Source: Ornithinibacillus halophilus | GTDB taxonomy: Bacteria; Bacillota; Bacilli; Bacillales; Amphibacillaceae | Direction: 5' to 3' | Assembly (NCBI RefSeq): GCF_900129485.1 | Contig: NZ_FQVW01000011.1 | Coordinates: 1 to 64,000, forward strand | DNA: 64,000 nucleotides | In this document: in pieces, positions 20,096 through 29,068 of the stretch | Numbering within the stretch: the first letter of the stretch is position 1 | Layout of the letters: each line of letters starts with the position of its first letter | Made by a program: the position numbers and the translations under genes | The notes under the pieces: generated by a model | What the model was told of the DNA's origin: nothing | The model's input: only the letters and a program-made list of their open reading frames with translations | The model's database searches: none

Positions 20096-21298
20096 TTGGG
20101 ATATTATAATAGTCATTATCCACCGAATCCGAATCAAAAGAGACGAGGTCGCTGGGTTATCCCACTTTTATTAGGTGTCATTATCGGTATTTTACTAGTT
20201 ACAGTAGTAGTACCAGACATTATGAAGTCTGATTTAGTAAATAATCGCTCAGATAATACTGGGAGAACGGCTTCTCTTTATGGAGAAGGTAACCCAAGTC
20301 CTCTAACAGTCGATATCTCTACTCAAATTACGGATATTGTTGCAGAAGTATCCCCAACCGTTGTTGGTGTAACAAATATTCAAAGAGAGTATGATTTTTG
20401 GCAACAGCAAGAAGGTAGTGAAGCAGGAACAGGGTCTGGTGTAGTTTATAAAATAGAAGATGGGTATGCCTATGTTGTCACCAATTATCACGTTATTGAA
20501 GGAGCCGACGAAGTAGAAGTTGTCTTGTATGATGATACGCATATTGAAGCAGAGTTACTGGGAGGAGACTTATTTTCTGATTTAGCTGTTTTACGGATGA
20601 ATGCTGATTCCGTTGAAAAATCAATTGAAATGGGCTCTACAGATAACTTAAAAGTGGGTGAACCAGTTATTGCAATTGGAAATCCTCTAGGTCACATGTT
20701 TTCTGGCTCTGTCACTCAAGGGATTATTAGTGGGACCCAGCGAACAATTCCTCAAGACTTTAATTATGATGGACGAGCAGACTGGCAGGCAGAAGTAATT
20801 CAAACAGATGCTGCGATTAATCCTGGTAACAGTGGTGGGGCATTAATCAATATGCATGGTCAGTTGATTGGAATCAACTCCATGAAAATAAATCAAGAAG
20901 CTGTGGAAGGGATTGGATTTTCTATCCCAATTGATACGGCAAGACCATTGATGAAAGAGTTAGAAGAAGATGGCGTAGTAACAAGGCCGTTTATCGGTGT
21001 AGAAATCTATTCCTTAGATGAAGTACCTCAAGCTGAATGGAGAAGCACATTAGGTTTACCACGAAGCGTAGAAGGTGGGGTATATGTGTGGAGTGTAGAG
21101 CCTCTGTCTCCAGCAGATAAAGCAGGATTAGCCCGACTAGATGTCATTACTCATCTGGATGATCAAGAAGTCATGAATATGATTGATTTACGTAAGATTC
21201 TTTATCAGGAAAAAGACGTAGGTGACGAAGTACAAATTACGTACTATCGAGATGGTGAAAGATTAGAAACAACGTTAACTTTAGGTGTTCAACGATGA
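20096..21298 (+). CDS. htrC: HtrA-like serine protease (YycK/HtrC type)
   Basis: 400-residue membrane-anchored trypsin-like protease with a C-terminal PDZ domain. One helix lies about 20-40. The catalytic triad is seen in VVTNYHVIEG (His), FSDLAVLRM (Asp) and NPGNSGGALIN (Ser). PDZ spans about 300-395. The start is TTG 20096 after AAGGGGTGG. It lies 101 bp after walJ, probably partly co-transcribed, and acts in extracytoplasmic protein quality control. Confidence 0.93.
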   Translation: MGYYNSHYPPNPNQKRRGRWVIPLLLGVIIGILLVTVVVPDIMKSDLVNNRSDNTGRTASLYGEGNPSPLTVDISTQITDIVAEVSPTVVGVTNIQREYDFWQQQEGSEAGTGSGVVYKIEDGYAYVVTNYHVIEGADEVEVVLYDDTHIEAELLGGDLFSDLAVLRMNADSVEKSIEMGSTDNLKVGEPVIAIGNPLGHMFSGSVTQGIISGTQRTIPQDFNYDGRADWQAEVIQTDAAINPGNSGGALINMHGQLIGINSMKINQEAVEGIGFSIPIDTARPLMKELEEDGVVTRPFIGVEIYSLDEVPQAEWRSTLGLPRSVEGGVYVWSVEPLSPADKAGLARLDVITHLDDQEVMNMIDLRKILYQEKDVGDEVQITYYRDGERLETTLTLGVQR

Positions 21299-21304
21299 TT
21301 GTGA

Positions 21305-21342
21305 GAGGATGTTCCTATAATGGAACATCCTCTTCGTTTTTA
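21305..21342 (+). terminator. Terminator of the walRKHIJ-htrA operon
   Basis: GAGGATGTTCC and GGAACATCCTC form a perfect 11-bp stem with a 6-nt loop, followed by TTCGTTTTT. Confidence 0.9.
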
Positions 21343-21396
21343 GTAGTGAAACACAGAAAAAGAAGCTACACCAGAATTCAACAGGGCGTAGCTGTG

Positions 21397-21530
21397 TTAT
21401 CCACAAAAATATAAATTAATCCACAATATGTGTATAAAAAAATTAAGAAATCAATATTTTGTGGCGATTGTTTGTTCGGACACAAAATAAATGGAAACAT
21501 TTGTGCATATGTGGATAACTTTGTGGGTAA
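21397..21530. promoter_or_regulatory. DnaA-box cluster in the htrA-doxX gap
   Basis: Two perfect DnaA boxes are present: TTATCCACA at 21397-21405 and its reverse TGTGGATAA at 21510-21518. Three one-mismatch boxes accompany them: TAATCCACA 21417-21425, TGTGTATAA 21429-21437 (reverse) and TGTGGGTAA 21522-21530 (reverse). The surrounding DNA is AT-rich and gene-free. B. subtilis carries origin-proximal DnaA-box clusters that restrain initiation; a similar role here is inferred. Confidence 0.7.
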
Positions 21531-21575
21531 CTTTTTAAAAAATAATAAAAAATATTAGTTCGTTCATATTACTTT

Positions 21576-21962
21576 CTATCTAATTCTCTTTCCGGGTACA
21601 TGTTGATAAAGTAGAAGTAATAAAATAGTGGCTACAATGTCTAACCTAGCATCAAAAGCAAACTGTACAATCACATGAATAAATGGGACATCTTGCGTAA
21701 ATAGGATAGGTAATTTTGTTAAAAGAATCGCACCTACCATAATAACTAGAAGGGGTATGGTTGCCTTTCGTACATACAATCCTGCAACAATGAGTGCACC
21801 ACATGCAAGTTCGACTATAGCAACGATAAACAGAGTGGTACTAGGATAAGGAAGTCCTAAGTTATAAAACAAGTTGATGAAATTTGGATCCAGCAATTTC
21901 TTTACACCTGATGCAATGAAAATAAAACCTACTGCATAACAAATCCACCTTGTCCAATTCAT
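21576..21962 (-). CDS. DoxX-like membrane protein
   Basis: Small protein with four membrane helices of the DoxX/MauE-like type: GFIFIASGVKKLLDP in helix 1, then ELACGALIVAG. Function is not established for this family in bacilli; redox-linked roles have been proposed. The start is uncertain. The ATG at 21962 gives a natural membrane protein (128 residues) but lies about 18 nt from GGGAGGAG, whereas the frame is open to 22016. It is a single gene pointing back towards the DnaA-box cluster. Confidence 0.7.
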   Translation of the reverse strand: MNWTRWICYAVGFIFIASGVKKLLDPNFINLFYNLGLPYPSTTLFIVAIVELACGALIVAGLYVRKATIPLLVIMVGAILLTKLPILFTQDVPFIHVIVQFAFDARLDIVATILLLLLYQHVPGKRIR

Positions 21963-22203
21963 GTTTAATCTAATGATGATCTCCTCCCAAAAGTTAGTGT
22001 ATTTATACATATGCAATTAGATGGACAAACTTGACAAGCAGTTTATAAAAATTAATTCAAATTTACCCTTGTACCAAATAGTTGCCAAGTTTTCTAATAT
22101 TACTTATAATTTTCATTAGACTTTGCAATGATGGATAGTAGCAAAGGAAAAGCGCTTTGTAGGCGTTTTTTATTTTTTTATATAGATAAAGGAAGTGCAT
22201 CGT

Positions 22204-23919
22204 ATGCTAAAGCGTTTTTTCTCTTATTACAAGCCACACAAACGATTGTTTATTATTGATTTTACTTGTGCTGTGTTTGTGGCGATTCTTGAGCTTGCTT
22301 TTCCACTTGCAGTTCAAAAGTTCATTGATGATCTGTTACCAAGTAATAATTGGAATTTAATTATTACAGTCAGTGCTTTATTGCTAGTTGTTTATTTACT
22401 AAGTACCTTTTTACAATATATCGTGACATATTGGGGACATAAGCTTGGGGTAAACATTGAAACGGACATGCGCCAAGATTTATTCCAACATGTACAAAGA
22501 CAATCGTTTCGTTTTTTTGACAATACGAAAACAGGACATATTATGAGTCGAATAACAAATGATCTATTCGATATTGGGGAACTTGCCCATCATGGACCTG
22601 AAGACTTTTTCATTGCTATTATGACGTTTGTTGGGGCGTTTTTCTTTATGTTTAATATTAATTTCCAACTGTCGGTTATTCTGTTAATCATGGTGCCAGT
22701 TTTAATTTGGCTTATCACCTACAGCAACATTAAGATGAACAAAGCATGGAAATCGATGTATGAAGAAATTGCAGAGGTGAATGCACGAGTAGAGGATGCT
22801 GTTTCGGGTGTTCGAGTCGTACAGTCATTTACGAATGAAGATTTTGAAATGAAGCGTTTCACAAAGGATAATTATAATTTCCGAAAAGCGAAGATAAGTG
22901 CCTATAAAGTAATGGCGTTTGTTCATTCGAACATCTATATGATGATGCGATTAATGGTATTGGTTGTTTTAGTTGTTGGTTCATGGATGGTGTTTAATGA
23001 CCGAATGGAAATGGGTGGCCTTGTGGCATTTGTATTATTTACTAATGTCCTAACTAGTCCGATTCAAAAAATTAGCGCACTGCTAGAACTCTACCCTAAA
23101 GGAATGGCTGGGTTCAAACGATTTACAGACTTATTAGATGTTCAACCAGATGTGGTGGACCGAGAAAATGCAAAACCTGTTAAGAATCTAAAAGGTTTTA
23201 TTTCCTTCCATAAAGTAACATTTGGTTATGAAAGAACTCAGGGACCTGTTGTCAAAGCGATGAGCTTTAATATAAATGCAGGGGAAACGGTAGCACTAGT
23301 TGGTCCTTCTGGTGCGGGAAAAACTACAATCTCTGCTTTAATTCCACGATTTTATGATGTGGATAGTGGACAAATAACAATTGACGGTATGGACATTCGT
23401 GACATGACTAAAAAATCTCTACGTGAGCATATTGGTATTGTGCAACAGGATGTATTCCTATTTACAGGGACACTTAGAGAAAATATTGCATACGGGAATC
23501 ATCAAGCAACCGAACGAGAGATTCGAGAAGCAGCAAGACGTGCACATTTAGAAGAATTTATAAATGAATTACCAAATGGCTATGAGACTCAAGTTGGGGA
23601 AAGAGGATTGAAATTATCTGGTGGTCAAAAACAGCGAATAGCTATTGCTAGAATGTTCCTCAAAAATCCACCAATCTTAATTTTAGACGAGGCAACGTCA
23701 GCTTTAGATACAGAAACAGAAACGATTATTCAACAGGCGTTAACTGATTTATCTAAGAATCGAACTACAATTGTAATTGCGCACCGTCTAGCAACTATTA
23801 AAAATGCAGACCGAATTATGGTTGTGACGAAGAACGGAATTGAAGAAGATGGTAATCATGAAGAATTACTAAAACGAAATGGAATTTTTGCTCACTTACA
23901 CAATGTACAGATGAGATAA
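22204..23919 (+). CDS. ABC exporter, fused membrane and ATPase domains (YgaD/MsbA-like)
   Basis: 571-residue half-transporter that would act as a homodimer. Six membrane helices (about 15-310) come first. The ATPase domain (about 335-571) has Walker A GPSGAGKTT, signature LSGGQKQR, Walker B ILILDEATSALD and the switch His in IAHRLATI. It resembles B. subtilis YgaD. The ATG at 22204 follows AAGGAAGTG; a GTG at 22195 is part of that site. The substrate cannot be read from sequence. Confidence 0.88.
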   Translation: MLKRFFSYYKPHKRLFIIDFTCAVFVAILELAFPLAVQKFIDDLLPSNNWNLIITVSALLLVVYLLSTFLQYIVTYWGHKLGVNIETDMRQDLFQHVQRQSFRFFDNTKTGHIMSRITNDLFDIGELAHHGPEDFFIAIMTFVGAFFFMFNINFQLSVILLIMVPVLIWLITYSNIKMNKAWKSMYEEIAEVNARVEDAVSGVRVVQSFTNEDFEMKRFTKDNYNFRKAKISAYKVMAFVHSNIYMMMRLMVLVVLVVGSWMVFNDRMEMGGLVAFVLFTNVLTSPIQKISALLELYPKGMAGFKRFTDLLDVQPDVVDRENAKPVKNLKGFISFHKVTFGYERTQGPVVKAMSFNINAGETVALVGPSGAGKTTISALIPRFYDVDSGQITIDGMDIRDMTKKSLREHIGIVQQDVFLFTGTLRENIAYGNHQATEREIREAARRAHLEEFINELPNGYETQVGERGLKLSGGQKQRIAIARMFLKNPPILILDEATSALDTETETIIQQALTDLSKNRTTIVIAHRLATIKNADRIMVVTKNGIEEDGNHEELLKRNGIFAHLHNVQMR

Positions 23920-23929
23920 TAAGTAGATT

Positions 23930-23956
23930 AAACGCACAGCTTGCTGTGCGTTTTCT
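23930..23956 (+). terminator. Terminator after the ABC exporter
   Basis: ACGCACAGC and GCTGTGCGT pair around TT, followed by TTTCTC. It lies between two converging genes. Confidence 0.8.
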
Positions 23957-23979
23957 CATGATTTATATGTAATCTATGC

Positions 23980-24804
23980 TTAAGAAGCTTTTTTCTTTAT
24001 TTCAAAATGCTCCAGCACACTTTTTTCTTTCGTCACATAGTGAAGAGCGAGTCCAGTAAATAGGAATCCACTTAGGAAGTTTCCAATAGTAACCGGAATT
24101 TGATTCCATAGCCACCAGTCACCAAAGCTAATATCTGCACCGACCATCATAGCGGCTGGAATAACAAACATGTTTACGACGGCGTGCTCAAATCCTTGTG
24201 CAAAGAAGATGAACACTGGAAGCCACATCGCCACTATTTTCCCGATCGTTGCTTTAGAAGTAAATGCCATGACAGCTCCTAAAGTAACCATCCAATTACA
24301 TAGCAATGCCTTCACAAATAATACAATCATTCCGTCTGAACCGTATCCTTGATAATCTAAAGTTTTACTTTCTGCAACGGAGATGATTTTTTGTATTAAT
24401 AATGAATCAGAAACATGGCCAAACTTCGTGATATAAATCGAGAAAAGAAGTGCATAAAAGACACTACCGATTAGATTTCCTAAGAATGCCCATGAGAAGT
24501 TACGTAATACGAGTGGGATGGTTGTTTTACCACGTAGCTTTGCAATTGGTAACATGGCAAAAGAACCTGTCACGAGTTCTAAGTTCAACAATAGAATTAA
24601 CACAAACCCAGCAGGAAATATTGCAGCACCGATAATATCATAACCAGTTTGTGTCGATGCAGTAAAGGCTAATGTTGTGGCATATCCAAGAAAAGCTCCA
24701 GAAAGGGCTCCCTTAACCAGTATTTTACTAGCGGGTAATTTTGCTTTCTTAGCACCGGCATCTGCAATTGAATCAACTACTTCATTTGGTCTCACATAGT
24801 CCAA
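23980..24804 (-). CDS. Formate/nitrite transporter (FNT) family channel
   Basis: 274-residue membrane channel with six helices. The family pattern GAxLGYxTTLAFTAS near helix 1, ELVTGSFAMLPIA near helix 3 and GNLIGSVFYA are visible. FNT pentamers move formate, nitrite or hydrosulfide. It starts at TTG 24804 after GGAGGAGG. It is a lone gene, so the substrate (formate or nitrite, as with YrhG and YwcJ) is not decided by context. Confidence 0.88.
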   Translation of the reverse strand: MDYVRPNEVVDSIADAGAKKAKLPASKILVKGALSGAFLGYATTLAFTASTQTGYDIIGAAIFPAGFVLILLLNLELVTGSFAMLPIAKLRGKTTIPLVLRNFSWAFLGNLIGSVFYALLFSIYITKFGHVSDSLLIQKIISVAESKTLDYQGYGSDGMIVLFVKALLCNWMVTLGAVMAFTSKATIGKIVAMWLPVFIFFAQGFEHAVVNMFVIPAAMMVGADISFGDWWLWNQIPVTIGNFLSGFLFTGLALHYVTKEKSVLEHFEIKKKAS

Positions 24805-25026
24805 ATCATATCCTCCTCCATTAAAATAAAGTTATGTTTCCAATTATTTTAATGGATTCAGCTTTGTTCACGTATGACCCATATCACTATTAGATGGAAA
24901 TATATACTAGATATGACAGGATTGTGAATGTGCACTATATTGACAGTGTATATACGTATAATGGGAAATAGCAATAAAATCGGATGCCAATCAATCGACA
25001 TTATTTGACGATATTTCCCAGGAAAT

Positions 25027-25060
25027 GAAAAAAATCAAGGAGTAAAGTTAACTCCTTGAT
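25027..25060 (-). terminator. Terminator of the GNAT gene (minus strand)
   Basis: Read on the minus strand, ATCAAGGAGT and ACTCCTTGAT pair around TAACTTT and are followed by seven T. The GNAT stop codon lies within the hairpin loop. Confidence 0.85.
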
Positions 25061-25599
25061 TCCATCCAATCACTAGCAAGCATGCCGTATATGACATGAT
25101 CGACATAGTGGTTATATAGCCATTCGGCTTGTCGAATTTGTCCTTCTATTCGACATCCGAGTCTTTCAGGTATTGCCCGACTTTTATAATTTTCATAGGC
25201 AACTCGAATATCAACCCTGTTTAGGTTTAGTTGTTCAAAGGCATAGTCTATCAGTGCTTGAACGACACGGGTCATAATTCCTTTTCCTTGGTAATCTTTT
25301 GATAACCAATATCCGATGTAGCCTATTCCATTATTCCAATCGAATTTATTAAAGCCAGCCACTCCTACCAATTCTCCGTTGTATATAATCCCAGTGTTTA
25401 GTCCAATCTTTTTCTTAAATAATACATCTGAGCTAGAAATAAACTGCTGAGAATCAAATAATGTCGTTGTTTCATCTACCCATGGCAACCATTCTCTTAG
25501 GTGCTCTCTAGAATTTTCGATAAGGCTAAATAATGCAACTGCATCCCGTTCATCTAATGTTCGCAATGTCAATTCTTCATCAATATCATAAACAAGCAT
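25048..25599 (-). CDS. GNAT acetyltransferase, RimL-like
   Basis: 183-residue N-acetyltransferase of the RimL/YdaF type: an LRTLDERDAVALFSLIENSREHL N-terminal segment, an acetyl-CoA loop region KDYQGKGIMTRVVQALI (Q-x-x-G-x-G/A), and LNRVDIRVAYEN. Such enzymes acetylate ribosomal protein N-termini or small amines; the substrate here is not known. It is a single gene with its own terminator. Confidence 0.88.
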   Translation of the reverse strand: MLVYDIDEELTLRTLDERDAVALFSLIENSREHLREWLPWVDETTTLFDSQQFISSSDVLFKKKIGLNTGIIYNGELVGVAGFNKFDWNNGIGYIGYWLSKDYQGKGIMTRVVQALIDYAFEQLNLNRVDIRVAYENYKSRAIPERLGCRIEGQIRQAEWLYNHYVDHVIYGMLASDWMESRS

Positions 25600-25682
25600 A
25601 GAAGCCCACCCATCATATTATCGAATTATTTTGATAATATGATATCATACTATTAAGCTGTTGAGAGAAATGTTATTAAATT

Positions 25683-26021
25683 TTAAAATTGGTAATACGA
25701 TAGAACAATAAATATTAACATTATAGAACCTGTAACACCATAATGACTCCAGTTATTCTGACCAAATATGATTTTACCATTGATGATTCTGGAGAGAAGT
25801 ATAAAAACAACAATAACAATTGTCCAAGCCAAGGGAACAGGATTGAATAAATTAATTCCTCCAATGAAGAGGAAAATCAGATGCCAAGAAGTGAAGTGAA
25901 TTAAGGAAAATTTTTGAGCCCTGTTGAGTGTTGATTGATTTTTAAAGTAATAATTAAAGGTCCCTGTTAGGCTACTTAAACAATAAATTATAACTAAGAA
26001 ACTATAAAGCAATTTTAACAC
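25683..26021 (-). CDS. Small membrane protein, probable target of the divergent MerR regulator
   Basis: 112 residues with about four hydrophobic helices; no family recognised. The frame opens at GTG 26021, but a TTG at 26012 is better spaced from AAGGGGG. It is divergent from a MerR gene. Its own promoter (TTGACG / TATAGT) has the 19-bp spacer typical of MerR-controlled promoters, with a perfect palindrome in the spacer, so it is the likely regulated gene. Confidence 0.6.
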   Translation of the reverse strand: MLKLLYSFLVIIYCLSSLTGTFNYYFKNQSTLNRAQKFSLIHFTSWHLIFLFIGGINLFNPVPLAWTIVIVVFILLSRIINGKIIFGQNNWSHYGVTGSIMLIFIVLSYYQF

Positions 26022-26037
26022 CCCCTTATATTAAGCC

Positions 26038-26068
26038 ACTATATTAGATGGGGTTAACCCCACGTCAA
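26038..26068 (-). promoter_or_regulatory. MerR-type promoter/operator with 19-bp spacer
   Basis: On the minus strand TTGACG (26063-26068) and TATAGT (26038-26043) are separated by 19 bp. The perfect 14-bp palindrome TGGGGTTAACCCCA (26049-26062) lies in that spacer. MerR-family activators act by untwisting such overlong spacers. Confidence 0.75.
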
Positions 26069-26109
26069 TAAAATTTTGTATTCGGCAATCTTATGAAAGG
26101 ATGAAGAGC

Positions 26110-26472
26110 ATGTATATAGGTGAATTTGTACGAATGGTTAATAGTACAAAAGATACGATTCGTCATTATGAAGATTTACAATTAATTCACCCCCAATGGG
26201 AAAATAATCGGAGGGTGTATAGTGAGGAACATGTCAAAGATTATGAGGCTATTAAAGAAATGCAGTCATTGGGATTGTCTCTAAAAGAAATAGAGGTCAT
26301 GTTTCAATTAAAGCGAACGAGTGGTTGCTCTTCTCCTGAACTATTAGAAGGACTAGTAAAGAAGTTGGAGGAAAAGAAACAATTATTCCAGATGGAAGAA
26401 GCACATATTAGGGAAAAAAGAAAGAGTATTGAGGGAATTATTATGGCCGTTTCTAAAAGTCTACCATCATAA
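26110..26472 (+). CDS. MerR family transcriptional regulator
   Basis: About 120 residues with an N-terminal winged helix (YIGEFVRMVNSTKDTIRHYED, then NRRVYSEEHV) and a coiled-coil dimerisation helix. The short C-terminus holds one Cys (in SGCSSPE) but no obvious metal or drug pocket. The ATG at 26110 is better spaced from GAAAGG than the ATG at 26101, which abuts it. It is divergent from the membrane protein gene, whose promoter carries the presumed operator. Confidence 0.85.
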   Translation: MYIGEFVRMVNSTKDTIRHYEDLQLIHPQWENNRRVYSEEHVKDYEAIKEMQSLGLSLKEIEVMFQLKRTSGCSSPELLEGLVKKLEEKKQLFQMEEAHIREKRKSIEGIIMAVSKSLPS

Positions 26473-26557
26473 AACCTCGATTTGTGCTGAAGTTTAATTA
26501 ATGGTAAAGTATAATTGTTGAAATTTTTTAAAAACCAGCTCATATAGGAGGAATTGG

Positions 26558-27178
26558 ATGTTGCAAGAAAGAACACCAGAGTCCTTGTTTGAGGATATAG
26601 CTCAGGACAATTTAGTTTTAAAAGAATTTAAGCATCACTCCATCAGAGTTATGTATTTAACTACGATATTAGCTAAAAAACTCAATATATTTGATGAAGA
26701 TTTAAAAGTTGCTGCCCTCTTACATGACATAGGTAAAATGGGATTATCAAGGGATATTCTTCTAAAGCCAGGTAAACTAACAAGTTTAGAGAAACTGATT
26801 GTAGAGAGTCACTCCCATGTTGGTAATGTCATTATTCGTAAGGAATTGGAAAAACCTAGAGCGGCTGGTTTTGTCAGGGATCATCATGAGAACTGGGATG
26901 GGACAGGTTATCCGAGGGGATTGGCCGGGGAAGATATTTCTCTTCAAGGGAGAATTCTTCGAGTATGTGATTCATTTGATGCCATGACATATGATATGAG
27001 AAGTTATCAGGAAACAAAGATGACACATCAGGAGGCAATCAAGGAGTTAAGGAGATGTTCTTGGCGCCAATTTGACGGGGATGTGGTAGAAGTCTTTGTC
27101 GACCTGATTCAAACCATTCAGTTACCAGATTTATGGTACAACGAAGAGAACTTAGAAAATTTATTAAAACAAATATAA
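26558..27178 (+). CDS. HD-GYP domain phosphohydrolase
   Basis: 206-residue protein consisting almost only of an HD-GYP domain. The HD pair is in AALLHDIGKMG, and the signature appears as DHHENWDGTGYPRGL. HD-GYP proteins hydrolyse cyclic dinucleotides, most often c-di-GMP. There is no receiver or sensor domain. AGGAGG precedes the ATG. It is a single gene with its own terminator. Confidence 0.85.
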   Translation: MLQERTPESLFEDIAQDNLVLKEFKHHSIRVMYLTTILAKKLNIFDEDLKVAALLHDIGKMGLSRDILLKPGKLTSLEKLIVESHSHVGNVIIRKELEKPRAAGFVRDHHENWDGTGYPRGLAGEDISLQGRILRVCDSFDAMTYDMRSYQETKMTHQEAIKELRRCSWRQFDGDVVEVFVDLIQTIQLPDLWYNEENLENLLKQI

Positions 27179-27197
27179 ATAGGTACATAATTATTAA

Positions 27198-27236
27198 GAA
27201 GCTTGAGGATGTATTTCTATCCCCAAGCTTCTCGTA
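27198..27236 (+). terminator. Terminator after the HD-GYP gene
   Basis: GAAGCTTGAGGAT pairs with ATCCCCAAGCTTC around GTATTTCT. It lies between converging genes and may serve both. Confidence 0.75.
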
Positions 27237-27251
27237 TTTCACTTACTATGT

Positions 27252-28064
27252 CTATTGCCAAGGTTCTTTCTTTAATGTGTCGGGTATTGTGGGGTCACAT
27301 GCAGGTGGCTGTGTTTTGGTTGAATGGGAGAGTTTTATTAAATAGTAGCAATGTTCGCGATACATATGGTCCACCATTAATGGAGAAATAGTGCCTAACA
27401 AGGCTAAATCCATCTTATCTAATTCAAATAGAAAGGTTTGAAATAATTTCATTTGATACATTACATCTTCATTAAACCTTTTAAGTGCAGGATAGGAGGA
27501 GAGATTCGAGCGAAGATAACCGGTAAATTCAACTGCGTTTAAATAATAAGCTTCGAATTGCTTCTTGAATTCATTACTCTTTTTCTTTAGGCTAATCTCA
27601 GTTTTATCTAATTTCACATGGATGGTATTGGCATGATTAGCTGCATCAGATAGCCATATTAGATGATGGTGTAGTTCGTGAAAAGTCGCTGGTGCCATGC
27701 CTTCTTTCAAGTAATTTATCACAACTTCATATTCCTCAAGTTCATTGACCATATGGTTCATTGTTGTAGGGGAAAGATGAATCGTTTTTCCTTCTTTTAA
27801 TTGGTGCTTTAATAAAGATAGCTTTATTTTCTTCAGTACTTCTATTGCAGATTCGGCTTCCTTTGTAAAAGCAATGACATTTGTATTGGAAAGTGATTTC
27901 GATTTGGCCAATAAATGATCAAATACCTTTATTAGTTCTTCTGTAGTTTCTACGTTTTTCGTTTCACTTAAATGTAGGGAATTCCTAATGAACTGAGCAT
28001 GATCTTTCATTATTTTTAACCAATATTGGTGTTCAAATGATGCTTCCGCTAACATATCCGTCAA
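27252..28064 (-). CDS. DUF2935 family protein
   Basis: 270 residues, all helical, with two repeats of about 120 residues. The first begins EHQYWLKIMKDHAQFIRNSL. The second has EFKKQFEAYYLNAVEFTGYL and ends REHCYYLIKLS. His/Glu pairs (EH..W, DH..REH) suggest a ferritin-like metal site, as proposed for DUF2935. The start is probably TTG 28064, about 10 nt after AAGGGG. It is a single gene; function unknown. Confidence 0.75.
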   Translation of the reverse strand: MTDMLAEASFEHQYWLKIMKDHAQFIRNSLHLSETKNVETTEELIKVFDHLLAKSKSLSNTNVIAFTKEAESAIEVLKKIKLSLLKHQLKEGKTIHLSPTTMNHMVNELEEYEVVINYLKEGMAPATFHELHHHLIWLSDAANHANTIHVKLDKTEISLKKKSNEFKKQFEAYYLNAVEFTGYLRSNLSSYPALKRFNEDVMYQMKLFQTFLFELDKMDLALLGTISPLMVDHMYREHCYYLIKLSHSTKTQPPACDPTIPDTLKKEPWQ

Positions 28065-28227
28065 ATAACATCATCCCCTTAGTTCGTCATCATTTTAATG
28101 TATTCACGGGGAAGCCTATTTATTAGTAGAAAGTTAAGTAGAAATATAATCTCCACATGAAAAATTTTAGGTGAATGGCCTCTCTTTTGGTAAACTACAT
28201 ATTAACAACAAAAAAGGAAGATCTGAG

Positions 28228-28707
28228 ATGAAGATAACTGTAATTAGTGTTGGAAAATTAAAAGAAAAATACTTAAAGCAAGGAATTCAAGAGTACTTAA
28301 AGCGATTGGGTGCCTATGCCAATGTAGATATTAAAGAGGTAGCAGATGAAAAGGCCCCTGAAAATATGAGTGAAGCAGAAATGGAAGAGGTTAAACGAAA
28401 AGAGGGAGAACGGATTCTTTCTCATGTCAGTGCGGATACCTATGTCATCACCTTGGAAATCGAGGGGAAAATGATAACTTCAGAGCAGCTAGCTAAGAAA
28501 ATGGATGAATTAGCAACGTACGGAAAGAGCAAAGTGGCCTTTATCATTGGTGGCTCCCTAGGGATAAGTGAAGAAGTAAGAAAGCGAAGTGACTATGCCC
28601 TGTCATTTTCAAAAATGACCTTTCCCCATCAGGTCATGAGGTTGATATTGTTGGAGCAGGTTTATCGAGGGTTTAGGATTAATCGGGGGGAACCGTACCA
28701 CAAGTGA
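28228..28707 (+). CDS. rlmH: 23S rRNA pseudouridine-1915 N3-methyltransferase RlmH
   Basis: 159-residue SPOUT methyltransferase that modifies helix 69 of 23S rRNA. It starts [19 protein letters not shown], has the SAM-binding knot loop [12 protein letters not shown], and ends [10 protein letters not shown]. The ATG at 28228 lies 8 nt after AAAGGAAG. The last codons are the attachment site of the island that follows, and the gene remains intact because the island supplies synonymous end codons (cac aag tga in place of cat aaa tag). Its staphylococcal counterpart (orfX) is the SCC insertion site. Confidence 0.98.
   Translation: MKITVISVGKLKEKYLKQGIQEYLKRLGAYANVDIKEVADEKAPENMSEAEMEEVKRKEGERILSHVSADTYVITLEIEGKMITSEQLAKKMDELATYGKSKVAFIIGGSLGISEEVRKRSDYALSFSKMTFPHQVMRLILLEQVYRGFRINRGEPYHK
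28690..28700. repeat. Left attachment repeat of the rlmH island (attL)
   Basis: GAACCGTACCA (28690-28700) within the last codons of rlmH is repeated exactly at 47344-47354. A GGG three bases further out is also shared. Both copies read E-P-Y-H-K-stop in the rlmH frame. Confidence 0.9.
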
Positions 28708-28802
28708 GTGGCAAACAAAATATAAGAGTAACAATAACAAATGAGATATTAAAAAAGTTTAATTTGGTATAGGCTTTTAGTACATTAAGTTATAAAAACT
28801 AA

Positions 28803-28834
28803 AAAGGCAACCTACTTAGGGGTTGCCTTTATAA
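28803..28834 (+). terminator. Terminator just inside the island's left end
   Basis: AAGGCAACC and GGTTGCCTT form a 9-bp stem with an 8-nt loop. It can end rlmH transcription. In the circular form it would lie after the extended recombinase reading frame. Confidence 0.75.
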
Positions 28835-28867
28835 CTGCCTTTCAACAAATTGTTACTATTAAGGTTA

Positions 28868-29047
28868 TCATTCATTTTTTTCTTCTAAATTATTATACCA
28901 TTGAAAACCTTGTTCCTCTGCTTCTTCTTCACATTTTATATCAAACATATTATACATCTTCCCATATAAATCTTTTACTTGTTCCCTATTGTAATCTAAA
29001 CTTCTACAAGCTAATAACATATAACCAATGGCTTCCCTATTAGTCAT
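28868..29047 (-). CDS. Small hypothetical protein (59 aa)
   Basis: Begins at an ATG (29045-29047) preceded at good spacing by GGAGG. It encodes MTNREAIGYMLLACRSLDYN and continues into an acidic tail (CEEEAEEQ) with a C-terminal NNLEEKNE. No family recognised; small helical proteins like this are common on phages and islands. It is probably the last gene of a three-gene minus-strand cluster. Confidence 0.6.
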   Translation of the reverse strand: MTNREAIGYMLLACRSLDYNREQVKDLYGKMYNMFDIKCEEEAEEQGFQWYNNLEEKNE

Positions 29048-29068
29048 TATAATCCTCCATAATTGTAA

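Noticed and set aside
22146-22180. Terminator-like AAAAGCGC / GCGTTTTTT before the ABC exporter
   Set aside because: The stem needs a bulge and there is no gene upstream on that strand close enough to need it; it could be leader structure but the evidence is too thin.
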